From assembly GCA_031213475.1 (NCBI GenBank), contig JARUPZ010000009.1, positions 682,001 to 746,000 on the forward strand: DNA of 64,000 nucleotides, written 5' to 3'. This stretch comes from Nereocystis luetkeana. Its lineage: Eukaryota > Sar > Phaeophyceae > Laminariales > Laminariaceae. Every line of letters begins with the position of its first letter. Position 1 is the stretch's first letter. The position numbers and the translations under genes were made by a program. Shown piece after piece: positions 1 to 10,944 of the stretch. The notes under the pieces were generated by a model. It had not been told where the DNA came from and made no database searches. It saw nothing but the letters and a program-made list of their open reading frames with translations.

Positions 1-1296
1 TTTTCGGGCGGGGTTCGTCGCTGCTCGGGGTGCGTCAGCAATCAACCTCTCCATCGTGCAGCGTGAGGTAACAATACGGGGCATAATCCACGGGCAAGCC
101 TGTCGACGTCGTGTAGACCATGGACTACCGCAGGACCTCGGCCCAGGCTAGCCCTGATGACGAGATCGATGGCGCCTCCGATTCGTTGATAAAATTTCGC
201 CGCGCGGCCGTGGCCAACCCCAGAGAAGGTGAGCAGGATATACCGACAAGGCTAGATTTGGAGTTGCGTTTCTTTAGCGTTGGAGTTGACTGCAGCAGTA
301 AGCAATTCTCCAGGTATGAGACGATGTGAGAAGGTTACATGGACTCGGACTCGTGCTCGTACAAGTAGTGGTCCGGATTTAGAGCACTGCTGTAGGGCCT
401 GTGACGCCGACCATGCCACCCCGTCCGAGCGAAGACTCTTTGTGTAGCCGCCTACGCACGCATCTTTATCCTCCAAGCCCTTGGCCCTTCGTCTCCGTGT
501 GTAGTTGAGGTAGAGAGAGAGATCTAGCGCGATCTGGAGAAAGTTGGTGCTCTCCTCGCGAGCAGGTAGGTATTGCTTGCACCAATTAAACTAATTATCT
601 ACCGCTATGAAGCGAATATAAAAGGAGGTTATATTTTCTGAGATATTACTCTGAATGAATCCTGACGACGTAATCAAATACAAGAACCACGGGAGATCGC
701 TGCTGCTGCTCGGCAGCTCGGACCCCGCAAATGCCGCAAGCTGTTCGCATCGTCTATCTGCCTAAGAATGCGACAAACTGGGCCATGAAAGATCCCCCGA
801 CGGTCCCGAGCTGACCCAGTGGACCTGCGCTCTAAGCCCGTCAGCTCAGCGAAACACCTGTCCTCCCAGCTGGTCAACCAGGGCACAGGGATGCCGCAAA
901 TGACAACATGCCCGCGAAATCCTATGACGTTGCTGGTGGTTTGAGAGATGTCGACATTGTTGTGTGTGGCATTGTGGCATCCTGGCTCAACATTGAGGGA
1001 GGGGCGGGGGTGGTCGACCAACAGCTCGAGATGTGCCCCGCGTTTGCGTGCCCTCCGGAATCCAGTGGTGCCTATATACCTGCTTTCTAGTGCCGGCGAG
1101 CTTTCCGTTGCGATTCAGCTCGGTTTTCACTCGTCCTCTTTCCTTGCTTCCGTTTCTCGATTTTTCGCTTTTCTTGTGATATTAATACCAGGGTATATCG
1201 ATAGTGCCCTGAATCCGCATCCTGCTGTGAACCACCAACTGATTTATCAAAATATCTCACTTGAACGTATCTGCGCGGTGAAGCTGGGATCGTGCG
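1..1296. other. Stretch with no recognisable gene
   Basis: Only short overlapping open frames occur on both strands, none with a recognisable domain and none joined by convincing splice signals. No repeat found elsewhere in the window was recognised here. Regulatory content cannot be judged from the sequence alone. Confidence 0.4.
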
Positions 1297-1300
1297 TGGT

Positions 1301-1580
1301 ACTACCGGCGTCCCTGTTGGATTGGTACGCTCGTAGGTACGCTCGTAGTAAGTGGTCCGCGTGCCTACTAAGATCAACTACGTGAGTTCGAGTCTCCACG
1401 AATGCATGCTCGTACGAGTACGTACGAGTTTTTGTTTCATGAACAATGATTAGCGGAAAGCGAGAGAGCGTGTTGTCAACATTCGATGCAAATAGACGAG
1501 CAGCAGTGGGGATGCTGAACCCTACGATCGTATGCGCGAAAAAAATAAAGGCACGTACCAAAAAGAGAAGGAAAGTACGT
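1301..1580 (+). mobile_element. tRNA-derived SINE, family B, copy 1
   Basis: It starts ACTACCGGCG, carries a B-box-like GAGTTCGAGTCTC near 1384 and runs into a body ending in AAATAAAGGCACGTACC. A second copy lies at 42760-43005, with the same head, the same AGCGGAAAGCG-type body and the same GCACGTACC motif. The head resembles a tRNA with internal RNA polymerase III promoter boxes. Here the A-box region is disturbed by an internal duplication (GTACGCTCGTAG twice). SINEs encode no protein and depend on a LINE for movement. The tRNA origin is inferred from the boxes and not checked by folding. Confidence 0.6.
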
Positions 1581-1599
1581 GGAGGTGTATGTACCCAGG

Positions 1600-1765
1600 C
1601 GAATACTCGTCACAAACGGGTACTCGGAAAATATTGAACGAGTGGAACCCGAACCCGTCGCGGGTAAGTAACCCGGGTTTCAGACAAAACCAAAAGGGTT
1701 CAACTAGTGAGTACTTGGGTATACCCGAGTACTTGGACAACCCGTTTTCGTTTACGGTCATCTAT
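1600..1765. repeat. ACCCG/CGGGT-rich degenerate repeat block
   Basis: Dense GGGTA, ACCCG and AACCCG words in both orientations (CGGGTAAGTAACCCG, GGGTATACCC) give several short inverted repeats. It resembles in style, though not clearly in sequence, the GACCC satellites at 39.0 and 61.5 kb. No ends or target duplication were found. Confidence 0.4.
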
Positions 1766-2424
1766 TAATAGCGGCTACTCGTAGAGGTACCACAACCGGG
1801 GGCCAGGGCCAGTACTACAGCAGTATTATCACCATCAAACAACAGAGCGCCGGGTATGCAATGTAAATAGCTAGAAACTACAGCAGTACAACCAAATAAA
1901 TGCATCCAGCCTCGGTATTTGTGTGTTTCGTGTACACTGCAGAGTACCAGCAAGGTACCTGGTGTTGTTTGGCGCAGAGCTGCACAGCATGTGAGAATAC
2001 GTACAAAGATGGACGTGCCGTTCGTACGAGTAGTAATAATAGTAGCGTGTAGCTTGCCGGTATGTAGTAGCTGGTACTCCGGAGTATATGGTTATACGCG
2101 AGAAAGCAGATACCGACACTTCTGCCCAGGTATTGAGGGCATTCAGGTATACCAGGTATAGAGCAGTAGCGAAAGACAGGTTGACCTCATGTGCCCCATA
2201 GTGTAGGTGTGGTCCCCAGATGTCCTTGTCGGGCAGGTGCCATGGCTCGATCGTGTAAAAGAATGCCATGCATATGTTGACCCCAAGAATATCGAAGAGA
2301 TCAACATGGCAGGCACGCCTTTGAAAAAAAAAAAAAAAACATATGGGTAAGAAACAAAACCGTGTCCTGTCGATTTGAAAGGTTTTTAGAGATTATGTGA
2401 GGCTTTCTAAATGGAAGATAAGTC
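1766..2424. other. Stretch with no recognisable gene
   Basis: This stretch holds AT-rich non-coding sequence with several TACCAGGTA-type words and a run of about 17 A near 2323. No coding frame has domain-like content. Confidence 0.35.
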
Positions 2425-2600
2425 AAACATAATGGTACCCGGTTACTCGAACCCGCCGAGTGCGCCGCCCCGAGTGCCCCGGTTTTGGTCACCTCAAAAT
2501 CCGCGGGTTTCAAGTCAATGCCGAACCCGTTACGGGTTTTCCCCACCCGGGTCGTACCCGCCTGGAACCCGGATTTCAATTATCCGGTGTACACCTCTAA
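2425..2600. repeat. Second ACCCG-rich degenerate block
   Basis: It has the same style as 1600-1765, with ACCCG and CGGGT words alternating on both strands. It ends GGTGTACACCTCTA, which resembles the terminal motif of some hAT elements. A matching left terminus was not found, so a full element is not claimed. Confidence 0.35.
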
Positions 2601-2995
2601 TATTTCGGGGGCTCCATTCTTGCATTTTTCGGTTTCTGCTGTTGCTCTGTTGCTGCTGCTGCTACCGCGTTGTGGTGGATTGAAATGATTCACGAAGTGC
2701 CATGCGGTCGCGCTCTACGTGCGAGGTGGTACGGGTACGACGACGCATCCTCCACGACAGCAATCGGTCAGGAGCGTACGTACTACTGTAGCAGCAGGCC
2801 GCCGTTGCCCCGCTGGCATAATCCAACCCGGCCACGATTGTCCGGGTTATAATACTCCATCCAGTTATACTTCCGATGGCAAACGTTTGAACGTGGGGTG
2901 GAACTCATGTCCAAAAACATACCGCCACAGACACTTCCTGAACCCTCGGTTTGTTGCGAGGGCACCACATGGTGATTCCCTACCCATATGTGCTC

Positions 2996-3065
2996 GCACC
3001 GTCAGCAGACAAGCACCGTCAGCAGACAAGCACCGTCAGCAGACAAGCACCGTCAGCAGACAAGC
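2996..3065. repeat. 17 bp tandem repeat, four units
   Basis: The unit GCACCGTCAGCAGACAA is repeated four times without visible divergence. It lies in open frames, but they have no domain content, so it is read as a minisatellite. Confidence 0.85.
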
Positions 3066-3297
3066 CGCGTGGCAGCCACATGCACTGCCTCGGCCACCGT
3101 GCGCTTGCCAACCGGTCGTGGAAACTTTGTCGGAACTTCATCCCGACGCTTCGAGCTCCTCTCATGTTATCTTCGACCCCGTATTTCGTGTATTTGCCAC
3201 CCATTTCGTTTTTTGTAGGTCATCAGGGACTTGAAAACGAAAGGGGAACCGGAGGTATCGTGACCTCTACGTACTTGTATCGTCTAAATCTCTATTT

Positions 3298-3365
3298 TGG
3301 ATGTCGACGGATAGAAAGAACGGTTTAATGTGAAGAACACTCACACACGCACACTTGTAATTTTT
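3298..3365 (+). repeat. Dispersed repeat D, copy 1 (partial)
   Basis: It contains GGATGTCGACGG followed by AACGGTTTAATGTGAAGAAC and a CACA-rich tail. The same order occurs at 4530-4600 and, more diverged, at 8935-9005. No termini are recognised. Confidence 0.55.
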
Positions 3366-3473
3366 CAATTCAACCCATGAAACTCACGTACCCTTTTTAG
3401 TTCTGCTCTTCGTTTTTGAGCTGGTTTTTTTCTCCTCGGTATTAGGACCAACCCTTACTTGCCTATAATCGTA

Positions 3474-3568
3474 TTAACCCTGTTTGGACTGCGGTCCCGT
3501 TGTGGGGACAAACCTCTGAAATTCTTCGTAGTTTGTCATCAAAACGGAACTGCTGTACTAAAAGGATC
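3474..3568. mobile_element. TTAA-flanked hairpin MITE (piggyBac-like), decayed copy
   Basis: It starts TTAACCCTGTTTGGACTGCGG and ends in a diverged complement (AACTGCTGTACTAAAAGG). It matches the ~97 bp family at 6.0-9.7, 34.4 and 60.2 kb, but its right TTAA is lost. Confidence 0.6.
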
Positions 3569-3657
3569 AATATCAAATAGGGGGTTTTACCCTCAGCGTC
3601 CTTCTGGACTCTGGACAGGCGGTGTCCCAGGTGTAGTTCCTTCGGTTCCTTATACAT

Positions 3658-3731
3658 CCTTTTTTTTTTTTTTTTGCTTATCCCATTTATTATCTTCGCA
3701 CACCTTCTTCTCTCTCTCCTTCCAACTCGGC
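3658..3731 (-). mobile_element. SINE family A, 3' tail fragment
   Basis: A T-run followed by CTTATCCCATTTATTATCTT and CTCTCCTTCCAACTCG is the reverse complement of the family A SINE tail. Head and body are absent, so only the A-rich 3' end is present. Confidence 0.65.
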
Positions 3732-4199
3732 TGTAAATGGCCACAGCAGCAGTCTGCAGTAGTTGATGTTCGTGTAAAACGTCATACTCACGTTTTGACT
3801 TTTTATCCCATAATCTTTCATTTTTTCTCTGCACGGCTGCTTCGATGTTTACCAGGTATATTTTACATCCGCGCACCTGCCTGTCTGTGATACGAGTCAA
3901 GGGTTTTTGACGGGGTTGTTGAATTGATTCATTAATACCACCTGGTATTGGACCGGACATTATGCAGATCTCATCGTTGCTTGGTGATTCATTTTTCACT
4001 TCCATGTCGTATCCACAACCTGTCCTGCCCAAGCCATCGCCGCTGCTTCGCTCGAACTGAGCATCGCACCATCTCCAACATGCAACAACTAAATCACTAT
4101 TTCACGAGTACCTCTCTCTATCACTGTTGATAATTTGTACTCGGCTTGACAGGGTATACTGCTTTTACTATTATCAATAGTACCTACTGGTACTGCTTA

Positions 4200-4350
4200 C
4201 ACCCCTCTCGGGGGTCAGGCTGGGTCAACGTGCCCAGCCATTGCTGATGTTGCAACGGGAGTTATAGGCACGAGGTATGTTCACACACGACACGCTAACG
4301 TGGAAGTGTGGCTTTATTTTTACCGATCCGCCGGAGGATAAAAAAAACAA
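4200..4350. repeat. Dispersed repeat E, copy 1
   Basis: The order CACCCCTCTCGGGGGTCAGG, GGGTCAA, CACACGACAC, GAAGTGTGG and TTTTACCGATCCGCCGGAGGA is matched by 45472-45650. The final CCTCCGGCGGAT-GGTAAAAATGAAG piece also appears near 36970 in reverse orientation. Function unknown; probably mobile-element derived. Confidence 0.55.
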
Positions 4351-4385
4351 AAATAATAACAACAACAACAACAACAACAACAACT
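4344..4385. repeat. CAA trinucleotide microsatellite
   Basis: An uninterrupted run of about eight AAC/CAA units follows an A-rich stretch. It sits at the A-rich end of repeat E and may be its expanded tail. Confidence 0.85.
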
Positions 4386-4479
4386 TTCAGTATAACCAAC
4401 GTCTCGCGACCTCGCAATCGGTTTGATGTTTGACCTTCAATCGTATAATATAGTATTACGTACCAGGTGGCGTAGCTTT

Positions 4480-4600
4480 GTGACCACATAACTTGTATCT
4501 CTTCTAGGATTGGAGAATCGGCACGGACACTGGATGTGCTGGATGTCGACGGGTAAAAGAACGGTTTAATGTGAAGAACACACACACCAGGTACGAGGTA
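4480..4600 (+). repeat. Dispersed repeat D, copy 2
   Basis: It includes TGTGACCACATAACTT, AGGATTGGAGAATCGGCACG, ACACTGGATGTGC and GGATGTCGACGGG. The same order is found at 8835-9005 (GCGACCACAGAACTT, AGGATTGAAGAATCGACACG, ACACTGGTTGTGG). This is the best-preserved pair for the family. Confidence 0.6.
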
Positions 4601-4778
4601 TCAATTTCGTTTCCCTAAATTCACAAAATGAATCATTCACCCCTTGCTCGTATGAATACGTTCTTTCGTGCGCTATGCTGCTCTGCTGATGTCATATCCA
4701 GTACGGACATGACACTACTGCGGTGCCTGGATTAGGCCCTACCTGGTAGCCTTTAACCCTTTTAGGAATGCAGTCCCG

Positions 4779-5119
4779 TTTTTTTTTTTTTTTTCTCATC
4801 CCATTCATTATCTTCGCACATCTTCTATCTCTCCTTCCAACTCGTAACTCAGATCCGGGGTCACATAGTAGGCTCTTCTCCCCCCTTCCCGCTACGGGAC
4901 GTGCCTTCATTTTTATCGCGAGAAGATTTCAGCTTTTTCTTCCCTCGTCGACTCTCATCGAATTGTGCCTACCCACGCTGCAAGGCGCTCTCAACAATTG
5001 AATCCTTTTCTATTTTTATTTTTGCAAATTAAGTCAAAGTCCGACCCACCTGGGGCTCGAACCCAGGACTCAAACAAGTAGAATTCGAGGTTAACCACTT
5101 GAACCACCCGGGCGACCGG
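4779..5119 (-). mobile_element. SINE family A, near full length, reverse orientation
   Basis: Read on the minus strand it has a tRNA-like head with A-box TGGTTCAAGTGGTTA and B-box GGGTTCGAGCCCC. A body with GAGAGCGCCTTGCAGCGTGG and AATGAAGGCACGTCCCGTAG follows, then an A-rich tail (T-run at 4778-4795). Internal pol III promoter boxes at the 5' end and an A-rich 3' end are the signature of a tRNA-derived SINE. It interrupts a MITE. Confidence 0.8.
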
Positions 5120-5170
5120 CCCTTTGGAGATAAACTATTAATAGTTAGGAATCGAGTGGTTTGTCCCCAG

Positions 5171-5505
5171 CAACCGGTCGCCCCGGTGGTTCAAGTGGTT
5201 AACCTCGAATTCTACTTGTTTGAGTCCTGGGTTCGAGCCCCAGGAGGGTCGGACTTTGACTTTATTTGCAAAAATATAAAAAAGGGATTCAATTGTTGAG
5301 AGCGCCTTGCAGCGTGGGTAGGCACAATGCGATGCGAGTCGACGAGGGAAGAAAAGGCTGAAATCTTCTCGCGATAAAAAAATGAAGGCACGTATCGTAG
5401 CGGGAAGGGGGGAGAAGAGCCTGCTATGTGACCCCGGATCTGAGTTACGAGTTGGAAGGAGAGAGAAGATGTGCGAAGATAATGAATGGGATGAAGAAGA
5501 AGAAG
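5171..5505 (+). mobile_element. SINE family A, forward copy 1 of a tandem pair
   Basis: Head CGGTCGCCCCGGTGGTTCAA, B-box GGTTCGAGCCCC near 5230, and the usual body, ending in ATGAATGGGATGAAGAAGAA. It is followed directly by a second copy in the same orientation with no unique sequence between them. The pair sits inside the MITE at 4753-5893. Confidence 0.8.
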
Positions 5506-5868
5506 CAACGGTCGCCCCGGTGGTTCAAGTGGTTAGCCTCGAATTCTTCGTGTGTTTGAGCCCTGGATTCGAGCCCCAGGTGGGTCGGACTTTTGACTTT
5601 ATTTGCAAAAATAAAAATAAAAAGGATTCAATTGTTGAGAGCGCCTTGCAGTGGGTAGGCACAATTCGATGCGATTCGACGAGGGAAGAAAAGGCTGAAA
5701 TCTTCTCGCTATAAAAATGAAGGCACGTACCGTAGCCGGAAGGGGGGAGAAGAGCCTGCTATGTGACCCCGGATCTGAGTTTCGAGTAGGAAGGAGAGAG
5801 AGAAGAAGATGGGCGAAGATAATAAATGGGACGAGAAAAAGAAAAAGAAGAGAAAAAAAAACAACAAC
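5506..5868 (+). mobile_element. SINE family A, forward copy 2 of a tandem pair
   Basis: It begins CAACGGTCGCCCCGG and has the family A/B boxes, the GCACGTACCGTAGC body motif and a long purine-rich tail (GAGAAAAAGAAAAAGAAG, then an A-run and CAACAACA). The tail abuts the right arm of the split MITE. A dimer could come from tandem retroposition or from insertion of one copy at the tail of another; the sequence does not decide. Confidence 0.8.
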
Positions 5869-6007
5869 AGGACTGCAGTTCTACAAGGGTTAGAGAGAGC
5901 ATGCCTGAAGAAATGCAGGAACTACTGTTTCTGAAACGGGCGTGCCTGAACTCCTACTGTTGTCGTGCTTATGTTGCAAATATTTTTTCAGGCACGCTTT
6001 CAGGCAT

Positions 6008-6116
6008 TTAACCCTTTTAGGACTGCAGTCTCGTTTTTGGGACAATTTGGGACAAACTACTTGGAATTTGACTGGGGTGTCCCCAAAACGGGACTGAAGT
6101 TTTAAAAGGGTTAAGG
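6008..6116. mobile_element. piggyBac-like MITE
   Basis: TTAA is present at both ends (6008-6011 and 6113-6116), with inverted arms starting CCCTTTTAGGACTGCAGTC. TTAA target duplication followed by CCC is characteristic of piggyBac elements. This copy is slightly longer than the others because of a duplicated GGGACAA. Confidence 0.75.
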
Positions 6117-6740
6117 CGTGAACAAATAACGCCGTTAGTCTGGAACTCCCAAAATCAGGGGACAGGATACATTTTTTCAAGAGTCCCCGCAGTCCGTAGC
6201 CTTTTTTTGTAGCCACCTCACGGCGTTTGTTCGCAAATACGTCAGGAGACACATGAAGCAAGGCCAAACTTGCGCTGTCAAGGGTGAATGGCCGAGTGTT
6301 CCACACTGAAACCTAGTAGTTGGGTGCAATCAAGGCTTGTCAAGTCACTACTAGTTGCTGTCTACCAAAGAGGTGAAAATGCTGCCTCCCGACATCTTTG
6401 CTTGTTGTGTTCATGCTCACAGCCCCCCCTTGACCAACATAAATTTATTCATGGCGTCATTGCAGCTGTCTGGTGTATGCTTCAAGTTGTGTCTTTATTA
6501 AATACATAGTGTAACGTTGTAACGACCCATGATGCCATGTACAATATGACAACCCAGCCAAGTACCCTCGTACGTCCGTTCACAAGCGTGCTTTTTTACC
6601 TCTTGAAAACAAACGACTCGATTTTAGTATAGGATTTCTTCTTACGACGGTGAAAAGGTTTCAGGCATTTTTCGCGCCTCTTACCACTTGAAACCAAACT
6701 ACTTCCAAGTAGTCTAACATTTGACATTTGCGTTGGGGCG

Positions 6741-6837
6741 TTAACCCCTTTAGAGCCGCAGTCCCGTTTTGGGGACAAACTATTCGAAATTTGAGTGGAT
6801 TGCCCCCAAAACGGGACTGCGGTTCTAAAGGGGTTCA
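6741..6837. mobile_element. piggyBac-like MITE
   Basis: The left end is TTAACCCCTTTAGAGCCGCA, and the right arm is the near-perfect complement ending AAAGGGGTTCA, where the second TTAA carries one substitution. The arms of ~40 bp would fold into a hairpin. Confidence 0.75.
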
Positions 6838-7161
6838 ACAAGTTTCAGGCATTTTTTTCAGGATTTTATTTTGCCCATTCACTCCAAACTACTTGAAGGT
6901 TGGAAAGGTTTAGGAGTGGGGCGCCGAAAGGTTTCAGGCACATCACAGGCATTTTTTAATGCAAATGCCTTGAATAGATAAGGACGGTAGAGGCAAAATA
7001 AGGCACGTTACAAATGCCTACCTGGTATCTATCATCTATCTCTATTGGTTCACTCAAAAATACTTGAAATTAGTGTGAGATTTTGTCTTGGTGCGCCGGA
7101 AAGGTTTCAGGCACATATCAGGCATTTTTTTAAGGCAAATGCCTTAAATAGATGGGCACGT

Positions 7162-7257
7162 TTAACCCTTTGGAACCGCAGTCCCGTTTTGGGGACAAAT
7201 TACTTGGAATTTGAGTGGGTTGTCCCCAAAACGGGACTGCGGTTCTAAAGGGGTTAA
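7162..7257. mobile_element. piggyBac-like MITE
   Basis: It has intact TTAA at both ends and arms AACCCTTTGGAACCGCAGTC / GACTGCGGTTCTAAAGGGGTT. With 9563-9659 it is the best-preserved copy and suitable as a family reference. Confidence 0.8.
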
Positions 7258-7363
7258 GGCAAATTGAGGCACGTCTGGCATTTATTTGCGTATCTTTTTG
7301 CCTAGCTCATTTGTTTTCGCCTGCGGCGTGCCTATCTCCGCACGCCTAACAAGGTTTGAAGAA

Positions 7364-7642
7364 TCCTTCCAACTCGTAACTCAGATCCGGGGTCACATAG
7401 CAGGCTCTTCTCCCCCCTTCCCGCTACGGTACGTGCCTTCATTTTTATCGCGAGAAGATTTCAGCCTTTTCTTCCCTCGTCGACTCGCATCGAATTGTGC
7501 CTACCCACGCTGCAAGGCGCTCTCAACAATTGAATCCTTTTTTATTTTTGCAAATAAAGTCAAAAGTCCGACCCACCTGGGGCTCGAACCCAGGACTCAA
7601 ACAAGTAGAATTCGAGGTTAACCACTTGAACCACCGGGGCGA
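7364..7642 (-). mobile_element. SINE family A, reverse orientation, 3' truncated
   Basis: The head lies at the right (B-box complement GGCTCGAACCC near 7582; A-box complement near 7620) and the body on the left. The purine-rich tail seen in other copies is missing, so the element stops within the ACGAGTTGGAAGGA segment. Confidence 0.8.
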
Positions 7643-7654
7643 TAGTAAGGTTCG

Positions 7655-8819
7655 ATTGCTCCTTTTTTCACTGCATATCCACGAGTCTTCTCTCTGACAG
7701 CACTCCAGATAGCAGGCAGGTGTATTCCTCTTTCGTTTTCACGACTACCGTGCGTTTCGTACGGTGCAGGCAGCACTCCAGACAGCATCCGCTGTAGTCA
7801 GCAGCCACGAGTTGGTTAGTGGCGGGAACGGGGATACTCTGTTATGTTACAGTTGAGAGGATATACCCGTGGCCATGTTAGTTCAGTTTGCACATTGGTT
7901 TTAGCTCGTGTGCGCTTTCTTCATCTCAGTGTATTTTGAGGCAGCCGAATTTTCGATTTTTTTTTTTAATTTTCGATTTTTTTTTTAATTTTCGATTTTT
8001 TTTTGTTTTTCGGATCTTCCTAGGCTCCAGCACCGTTGTGTGACCACGGACTCCTTCGTCAGAGAGGTAATGTGAGAACAGCAACAAGTAAATAGGGTGT
8101 AGAGCTATGAAAAGCCGACCAGCAGGCAAGTTGTTTGCCGATTCCCAACAGCAGTATGCCACTCCTGTGTACGTTTGTACAGCAGTAGCGAGTATTGATC
8201 TCTCTTCTCAGGTGACCTTATATTAATAGGAGCATTGTGTCACTATTCGGTCTAGCGCTCCAGGCTCTACAAACCCGAATGGTGCCCCTGCCCCTGGTTG
8301 CCCCCGAAGAGGTAAGTTCATTTTTTCCGGGAGGGGGGGGGGAGGTTCGGTTCATACGTACTAACTGCCCAATAATAAAAAAATACCGTAAACATCAGCG
8401 TGTGTTTTTTTTTTTTCGTTTTTTGGATGTACCGTGGGGCAAGTCTTCTTCCGGATTCATCTTGAAAAATGTTTCGAGTACTTATTGGATCGGAGCCGTA
8501 TACCGGGTATCTCGCCGTCGGAATGAGCGTGACTGCGTCATGTCATGCCCGATGGCCCAAAAACAAAGTATCTGCAATTTTTCGTGCCCTCGGCGTCGGT
8601 TGAGTTTGAATGGCATTTTGGTGTGCCGAACGCTCTCGCAAGAGGGTAAAATAGTAGGACGAATGAAAGGTCCCCTATTATAGTTGTGATCTTCTTCTCG
8701 TTGAGTCCGTTTTGCTTCCCTCTACAGCTGTATTTGGTTTCCTATCTGGTCCATAAAACGTCTATATCGTGCCTCTCGTGTTCAGTGTTCCGACATGTCT
8801 TCCTTCTCTGCTTGCTTCA
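7655..8819. other. Stretch with no recognisable gene
   Basis: No domain-like frame was found. At 7948-8008 a ~20 bp unit AATTTTCGATTTTTTTTTT is tandemly repeated three times. A G-run near 8333 and a T-run near 8408 are also present. Confidence 0.4.
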
Positions 8820-9005
8820 CAACCGTAACTCTGTGGCCTTTAGCGACCACAGAACTTTAATATTTTCTATCACCTGTATTAATATTAGATAATTCAAAAA
8901 TAGGATTGAAGAATCGACACGAACACTGGTTGTGGTGGATGGATGTCGACGGGTGTGAAAGACAGAACGGTACGTTGTGGAGAAACGCAACGCACGCAAC
9001 ACGCG
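8820..9005 (+). repeat. Dispersed repeat D, copy 3
   Basis: It contains AACTCTGTGGCCTTTAGCGA, AGGATTGAAGAATCGACACG and GGATGTCGACGGG in the same order as the copy at 4480-4600, with an insertion of AT-rich sequence between the first two blocks. Confidence 0.55.
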
Positions 9006-9326
9006 AACACGCTACCCCTAAATGCACAGGACAGCACTACTCAACACCCGGCTGGCAGGGCGGCAGCGAGTTTCATCATAGCGTCTACCTACCTCACAAC
9101 CGTATGAGAAAAACTTCGTACCCTGTACGCTGTACCAGGTATGTAACACACCACCGGATAACAAGATAGCGCACCCCCTCTGACTGACGATTTTGCAAGG
9201 TCGACCTCTTTCTCGACTTTTTCGACAGCGGGGAGGGCGTACTGAATACGACGAGCGATACGTCTATACAACCTTCACGACGAAAGATTTCCAAAGGCAC
9301 TATTTTCGTGGTGTACGCCCCTATAA

Positions 9327-9423
9327 TGAACCCTTTTAGAACCGCAGTCCTGTTTTCGGGACAGACCACCCATTTTTTAAGTAGTTTGTCCCCAAAACGG
9401 GACTGCGGTTCTAAAGGGGTTAA
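9327..9423. mobile_element. piggyBac-like MITE
   Basis: The left end is mutated (TGAACCCTTTTAGAACCGCA) and the right end intact (GCGGTTCTAAAGGGGTTAA). The centre reads GACAGACCACCC to GTAGTTTGTCCCC. Confidence 0.75.
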
Positions 9424-9562
9424 GGCATGTTTTGGAGGAAACCGGGTCTGTTATTCGTCCGTCCCAGGGCTGGTGTGATCTACTGTCTTTAGTTACCGGT
9501 GTCAGTTGCGATGAAACAAAATGTCATCCCTGCTGGCAAAGATGTCAGGAGACATGTCGGTG

Positions 9563-9659
9563 TTAACCCCTTTAGAACCGCAGTCCCGTTCTGGGGACAA
9601 TCCAGTCAAATTTCAAGTAGTTTTGTCCCCAAACGGGACTGCGGTTCTAAAGGGGTTAA
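9563..9659. mobile_element. piggyBac-like MITE
   Basis: TTAA is intact at both ends and the arms are near-perfect inverted repeats. It lies only 139 bp from the previous copy in unrelated flanking sequence, so the two look like independent insertions. Confidence 0.8.
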
Positions 9660-10944
9660 GCTGTCTGTCAGGCATATCCATCCGTCTAGACCTGTGTCCC
9701 CTTCCTCCCCTGGCAGAAAAAGCTTCACCCCAATTTTTTTGGTACGTACAGCTGCTTCACTCGTTTTATATGGAGCTTGTTTTAAAATATCGAGATTCTG
9801 CATTTCAACTGCATTTTTCTGTAAATCGGACTCGGAAATATATCATTAGGCCGAAAAAAACAAAAATAGTGAAAGACTCTACTTTCGACAACACTTTCAG
9901 GCGTTTTCGGAAGGACGGGGATTTTTCTTAGCGTTTCCGAGTTGTGGCTGTCAAGGCCCTCTGTCAAGACATTTGCCTTGACTTCCCCGTGTGTCTGGAA
10001 AGGGGTAAAAGTGCTCTCTCCCGACACTCTTTTGCCTGCTGGCGCATCATTAACCGCGGCTTTTGTCCGGGTCCAACCAGTGTTGACTCTGCAGTGCTGT
10101 ATATGTACCTTCAGTAAATCTGACTCTATCTCCCCCTTATGTCCCCGAAGGGGGGTGCGGTCCTACATGAGTCTTGGAAGGGTAAATTAAATTGATCGTA
10201 CGAAGCTACCCTTGGAATATTCCACCGTCCGTGTTAAGTTCTGTTTATGGCGCGACGCGCAACCTGCCTGCATGTTTGAACGTCTCCCATCGCCAGATCT
10301 AACAATCCTGCGTGAATGCCGACCCTACTTTGGTCATGTTTTCTTCGCCAATCCTTATTGAAAGACGGTGCCATGCTGTTCATCCATCCCTTCATGCTCG
10401 CGTGACGCACAGCCTGCACGTCGTTCCTTCCTGCCTGTTTTCTAATAACTCAATGCATCCATCCCCTTCATGAAATACGGACGGTACCACAGCAGTAGTT
10501 CTGCCTCTTTCCGATGGCATTGTAGTGTATTTTTTTTCAGCCTGACACGGCGTTGACCTTTACGGCACTATATGCAGCCTGTTGAGCATCTACCGCACTG
10601 TTTGCAAACCTGTCTTGTCCTCTACCACCAAGCAGCAGCACTACGTATCTCAGTACTTGCGTAGCTTGTCTCGACTCCTCCCACCCCTTTGCACCAGCTA
10701 TTAATAGTTGGCTCGCGGGACCGGGCCCTCCAGAGCGAGGAACCAGGGGGGGGAGCCTCAAGCGTAACTATCAACGACACATGCGACCAAACGTCACACA
10801 CGTTTCGCTTTCGTTGCCCTCCATCGAGCCCCCGAGGTTACGCTTGCACCATTTTCCATTGAAAATGAGCCCACCTCGATGAAGGCAGCTCTCGCTCGCG
10901 GGGCTCTACAGCAGTACCTTGGCCATGTCAGGGGTGTCGACGTG
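9660..10944. other. Stretch with no recognisable gene
   Basis: Mixed-composition sequence with no domain-like frame. One CTATTAATAG palindrome lies at 10698. A short minus-strand frame at 10537-10761 has ordinary amino-acid composition but no start context or recognised family. Confidence 0.35.

Larger units (their letters stand above)
4753..5893. mobile_element. piggyBac-like MITE split by SINE insertions
   Basis: Three separated pieces line up in order with the ~97 bp hairpin family. The left arm is 4753-4778 (TTAACCCTTTTAGGAATGCA), the middle is 5123-5170 (GAGTGGTTTGTCCCC), and the right arm is 5869-5893 (GGACTGCAGTTCTACAAGGG, then TTAG where TTAA is expected). The gaps are filled exactly by SINE copies at 4779-5119 and 5171-5868. 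The MITE was therefore present before the SINEs, which gives a relative age. Confidence 0.75.
5894..7330. repeat. AGGCA/TGCCT-rich repeat region
   Basis: Words such as AGGCA, AAGGCAAATGCCTT, TTTCAGGCATTTTTT and AAATAAGGCACG occur many times on both strands and form local inverted repeats. Similar clusters lie at 34250-34530 and 35930-36090. The segment AATAACGCCGTTAG then GAACTCCC is shared by 6130-6160 and 34482-34505. Subterminal clusters of short inverted motifs are typical of DNA transposons, so this may be a non-autonomous element. Its outer ends were not located. Confidence 0.45.

Noticed and set aside
5171-5245. Possible tRNA gene at the SINE head
   Set aside because: A- and B-boxes are present, but the acceptor-stem ends do not pair and the sequence continues into a repeated body and A-rich tail found in other copies. 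It is a SINE head.
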